Assembly: GCA_964473355.1 (NCBI GenBank)
Contig: CAYYOS010000021.1
Span: 1 to 23,201, forward strand
DNA: 23,201 nt
Reading direction: 5' to 3'
Source of the DNA: CAYYOS01 sp964473355
GTDB lineage: Bacteria > Pseudomonadota > Gammaproteobacteria > Burkholderiales > REEB80
Part shown: piece by piece, positions 21,648-23,201 of the stretch
Position numbering within the stretch: position 1 is the first letter of the stretch
How the letters are laid out: every line of letters begins with the position of its first letter
Notes under the pieces: generated by a model
Database searches by the model: none
Seen by the model: the letters and a program-made list of their open reading frames with translations, nothing else
Told to the model about the DNA's origin: nothing
Made by a program: the position numbers and the translations under genes

Positions 21648-22952
21648 TTAGTGTAAGTTGGCACGTGCCCCGTTTAATCTGACTTCTTGTTTTAATTCTT
21701 TTAGTTCACTACGTAGTTCCGCTATCAAGCGCTGCTGTTCTTGCGTCACCTTCGTCAACACCGCCACAATATCCATAGGACTTAATCCCTTCCTGTCTTT
21801 AGTGGCAACTAACTCCGGTACGTCTTCCGCAATAAACCCCACATGGGCTTGGCCTTTATCTACTTTGTAGTTATACGTCACTGGGGTTAATGAAGCTAAG
21901 GTTAAAGCCGCTTCTTTACTGCTTAAGTCTTTAATGTTCTCTTTATAATCTCGACTAGAAGCATTGGTCCAAACGCCGCCGGCGGTGACATGGGCACCGC
22001 TGGCCATGTGTAACGGTTGGGTTGGGGCTTGAGTGCCTATGCCTACATTGCCGTTGCCCAAAATTGTCAGTCGCGCAAAACCAAAGGCAGTAGTCGTGGT
22101 AGGCGCGGTAAACAAATCCAATTGCGTAGCAGCGTTGCCAATGTTATTTCCTCCACCCAGCGCGACGAAGTTCTGACCCGGCGTGGAAGCGGCGCCAAAA
22201 AGATACACGGGCAATTGCGCATTGTTGTAATGCTTCAATACCATCCGGGAACCCTTGGTAGTTAAGTCAGTGCTGACATCAGCCAACCTTACAAGCCCAT
22301 TGTCGGGGCCGATTACTTCCAAGTTACCATTCAACAGCACTTTTTTAGTGTCGAACTCGCCATATATCAGCGGCGGCCTGGTAACGGTGTCGGTGTTAGC
22401 AATGTAGAGTTTATTTGAAAGTGTTGGGTCAGAATTATAGCCCGCGCCATAGCCTAAAAATACGTTTCCGCTGCCGGTGGTGTTGGTGCCGCCCGCAAAC
22501 ATCCCGACGAAGGTATTAAACCCACCCCCTGTATTGGCTTGCCCGGAAAATGTGCCGAGAAAGGTATTCGCTTCTCCCGTGGTGGTGAAAACACCCGATG
22601 AAACGCCAAAGAATGAATTGTTTAAGCCTGTCGTATTCGAACGCCCCGCGGTATTGCCTACAAAAGTATTGGAATTCCCGGTGGTATTCGCGTTGCCGGC
22701 GCTATAACCCAGAAAAGTATTGGATTGCCCGGTGGTGTTAAAGCGCCCCGCAATGTTACCCACGAATGTGTTAAAAGGCCCGGTGTTATTGTTACCTGCA
22801 AAAGCCCCAACAAAGGTAGCTTGGTCATCATCTCCTAAGGTGGCAGCTCCCGTTCCCGTTCCATAAAAAGTATTTTGAGCGCCCTCAAGTCCCGCCGTAG
22901 CGTTTCCTGAAAATAGTATTAGGACCGCGATGGAGATGTGAGATAGTTTCAT
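21648..22952 (-). CDS. Exported tail-fibre-like protein with S74 chaperone domain
   Basis: A 434-residue protein starting at the ATG at 22952, which has AAGGA seven bases upstream. Residues 1-20 are a signal peptide ending GNATA. Residues 45-173 are tandem repeats of about 17 residues (NTFVGNxAGRxNTTG type), likely a beta-helical stalk or head as in YadA-like adhesins. After a linker, residues 331-400 form an S74 intramolecular chaperone: SSRDYKENI with Ser332 and Lys337 at the spacing of the self-cleaving dyad, then VGFIAEDVPEL and LSPMDIVAVLTKV. A C-terminal coiled coil (400-425) would support trimer formation. Such domains are known from phage tail spikes, but the signal peptide and lack of phage genes point to a bacterial surface protein. 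A second copy lies directly upstream. Confidence 0.88.
   Translation of the reverse strand: MKLSHISIAVLILFSGNATAGLEGAQNTFYGTGTGAATLGDDDQATFVGAFAGNNNTGPFNTFVGNIAGRFNTTGQSNTFLGYSAGNANTTGNSNTFVGNTAGRSNTTGLNNSFFGVSSGVFTTTGEANTFLGTFSGQANTGGGFNTFVGMFAGGTNTTGSGNVFLGYGAGYNSDPTLSNKLYIANTDTVTRPPLIYGEFDTKKVLLNGNLEVIGPDNGLVRLADVSTDLTTKGSRMVLKHYNNAQLPVYLFGAASTPGQNFVALGGGNNIGNAATQLDLFTAPTTTTAFGFARLTILGNGNVGIGTQAPTQPLHMASGAHVTAGGVWTNASSRDYKENIKDLSSKEAALTLASLTPVTYNYKVDKGQAHVGFIAEDVPELVATKDRKGLSPMDIVAVLTKVTQEQQRLIAELRSELKELKQEVRLNGARANLH
22434..22820 (-). repeat. Tandem 17-residue repeats (51-bp period)
   Basis: Repeat units begin at Asn61, 78, 95, 112, 129, 146 and 163 of the encoded protein with exact 17-residue spacing, preceded by a 16-residue unit at 45. 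The pattern is N-T-F-(V/L)-G-x-x-A/S-G-x-x-N-T-T-G-x-x. The regularity suggests one repeat per turn of a beta-helix. Confidence 0.85.
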
Positions 22953-22967
22953 TGGTGCTTCCTTTGC

Positions 22968-22990
22968 AAAAAAAGGGGGCATTCACCCCC
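22968..22990 (-). terminator. Intrinsic terminator between the tandem S74 genes
   Basis: The minus strand reads GGGGG, a six-base loop and CCCCC, followed by seven T. It lies 30 bp after the stop of the upstream copy (23020). The T-run ends only a few bases before the Shine-Dalgarno of the next gene. Confidence 0.82.
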
Positions 22991-23019
22991 AGAGTTAAGA
23001 GAATCCCGATAATTTATGA

Positions 23020-23201
23020 CTAGTCTAATTTGCCCATAGTTCCGTTAAGACGCACCTCGCGTTTTAACGCTTTAAGTTCCAAGGTAAGCTCGGCAATCAC
23101 GGCCTGCTGCTCTTCATTCATTTTTTGCTGCTCCTGCGTCACCTTTGTCAACACCGCCACAATATCCATAGGACTTAATCCCTTCCTATCTTTGGTGGCG
23201 A
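23020..23201 (-). CDS. Second S74-chaperone protein, C-terminal end (cut by window edge)
   Basis: About 60 codons run in from the right edge to a TAG at 23020-23022. They encode the S74 end KGLSPMDIVAVLTKVTQEQQ followed by a coiled coil and EVRLNG, matching the downstream gene. The coil has seven more residues (one heptad) than the other copy. Over 67 bp the two genes differ at only four positions, showing a recent duplication or gene conversion. The start, signal peptide and repeats lie outside the window. Confidence 0.85.
   Translation of the reverse strand, partial: ATKDRKGLSPMDIVAVLTKVTQEQQKMNEEQQAVIAELTLELKALKREVRLNGTMGKLD

Noticed and set aside
22434..22820. 51-bp periodicity that might suggest a CRISPR or minisatellite.
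   Set aside because: It encodes regular 17-residue repeats in frame in an exported protein; there are no identical repeats separated by unique spacers.
21648..23201. A prophage or tail-fibre cassette suggested by the S74 domains.
   Set aside because: The complete copy has a signal peptide and adhesin-like repeats, and there are no other phage structural, lysis or integrase genes in view.

Overview
The window reads as a surface-polysaccharide (O-antigen-type) locus at the edge of a chromosomal housekeeping block in a Gram-negative proteobacterium. A PEP-CTERM protein, an ABC-type O-antigen exporter, the pyrE / xth / ampG neighbourhood and roughly balanced base composition fit a betaproteobacterium of the Nitrosomonadales/Gallionellales kind. 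A gammaproteobacterium cannot be excluded from sequence alone.

Layout. (1) 1-2539: housekeeping genes. A 5' fragment of pyrE (minus) sits back-to-back with xth (plus), and xth overlaps a convergent ampG-like transporter gene. (2) 2609-5133 (plus): a GtrA-like membrane protein, a standard GDP-mannose 4,6-dehydratase and a shorter divergent paralogue. (3) 5151-5993: a PEP-CTERM protein gene (minus) behind a well-matched sigma-54 promoter, with palindromes in the 190-bp divergent spacer. (4) 5994-7835 (plus): a two-domain GT2 glycosyltransferase. (5) 7891-21429 (minus): nine genes whose ends all overlap, read as wzm, wzt, a small methyltransferase, a 2098-residue multi-domain glycosyltransferase, rfbF, rfbG, an RfbC-like epimerase, a sugar C-methyltransferase and an NAD-dependent epimerase/reductase. 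(6) 21589-23201 (minus): two tandem S74-chaperone (tail-fibre-like) proteins, the second cut by the window edge, each followed by a clear intrinsic terminator.

How the genes may work together. rfbF and rfbG should make CDP-4-keto-6-deoxyglucose. The RfbC-like epimerase, C-methyltransferase and reductase could turn it into a CDP-linked 6-deoxy-3-C-methylhexose, a branched sugar. The gmd pair would supply GDP-4-keto-6-deoxymannose derivatives. The giant protein carries a NodB-like domain, a GT2, a coiled coil of 14-residue repeats, a GT4 resembling WsaF and two tandem GT2 modules, so it could build several linkages of the repeat unit. Wzm/Wzt, with a C-terminal carbohydrate-recognition domain on Wzt, would export the finished chain, and the small methyltransferase could cap or decorate it.

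The strongest candidate for something undescribed is the giant fused glycosyltransferase together with the CDP-branched-sugar genes in one fully overlapping operon. No tRNA, rRNA, CRISPR array, insertion sequence or phage integrase was seen, and no gene-free stretch exceeds 300 bp.
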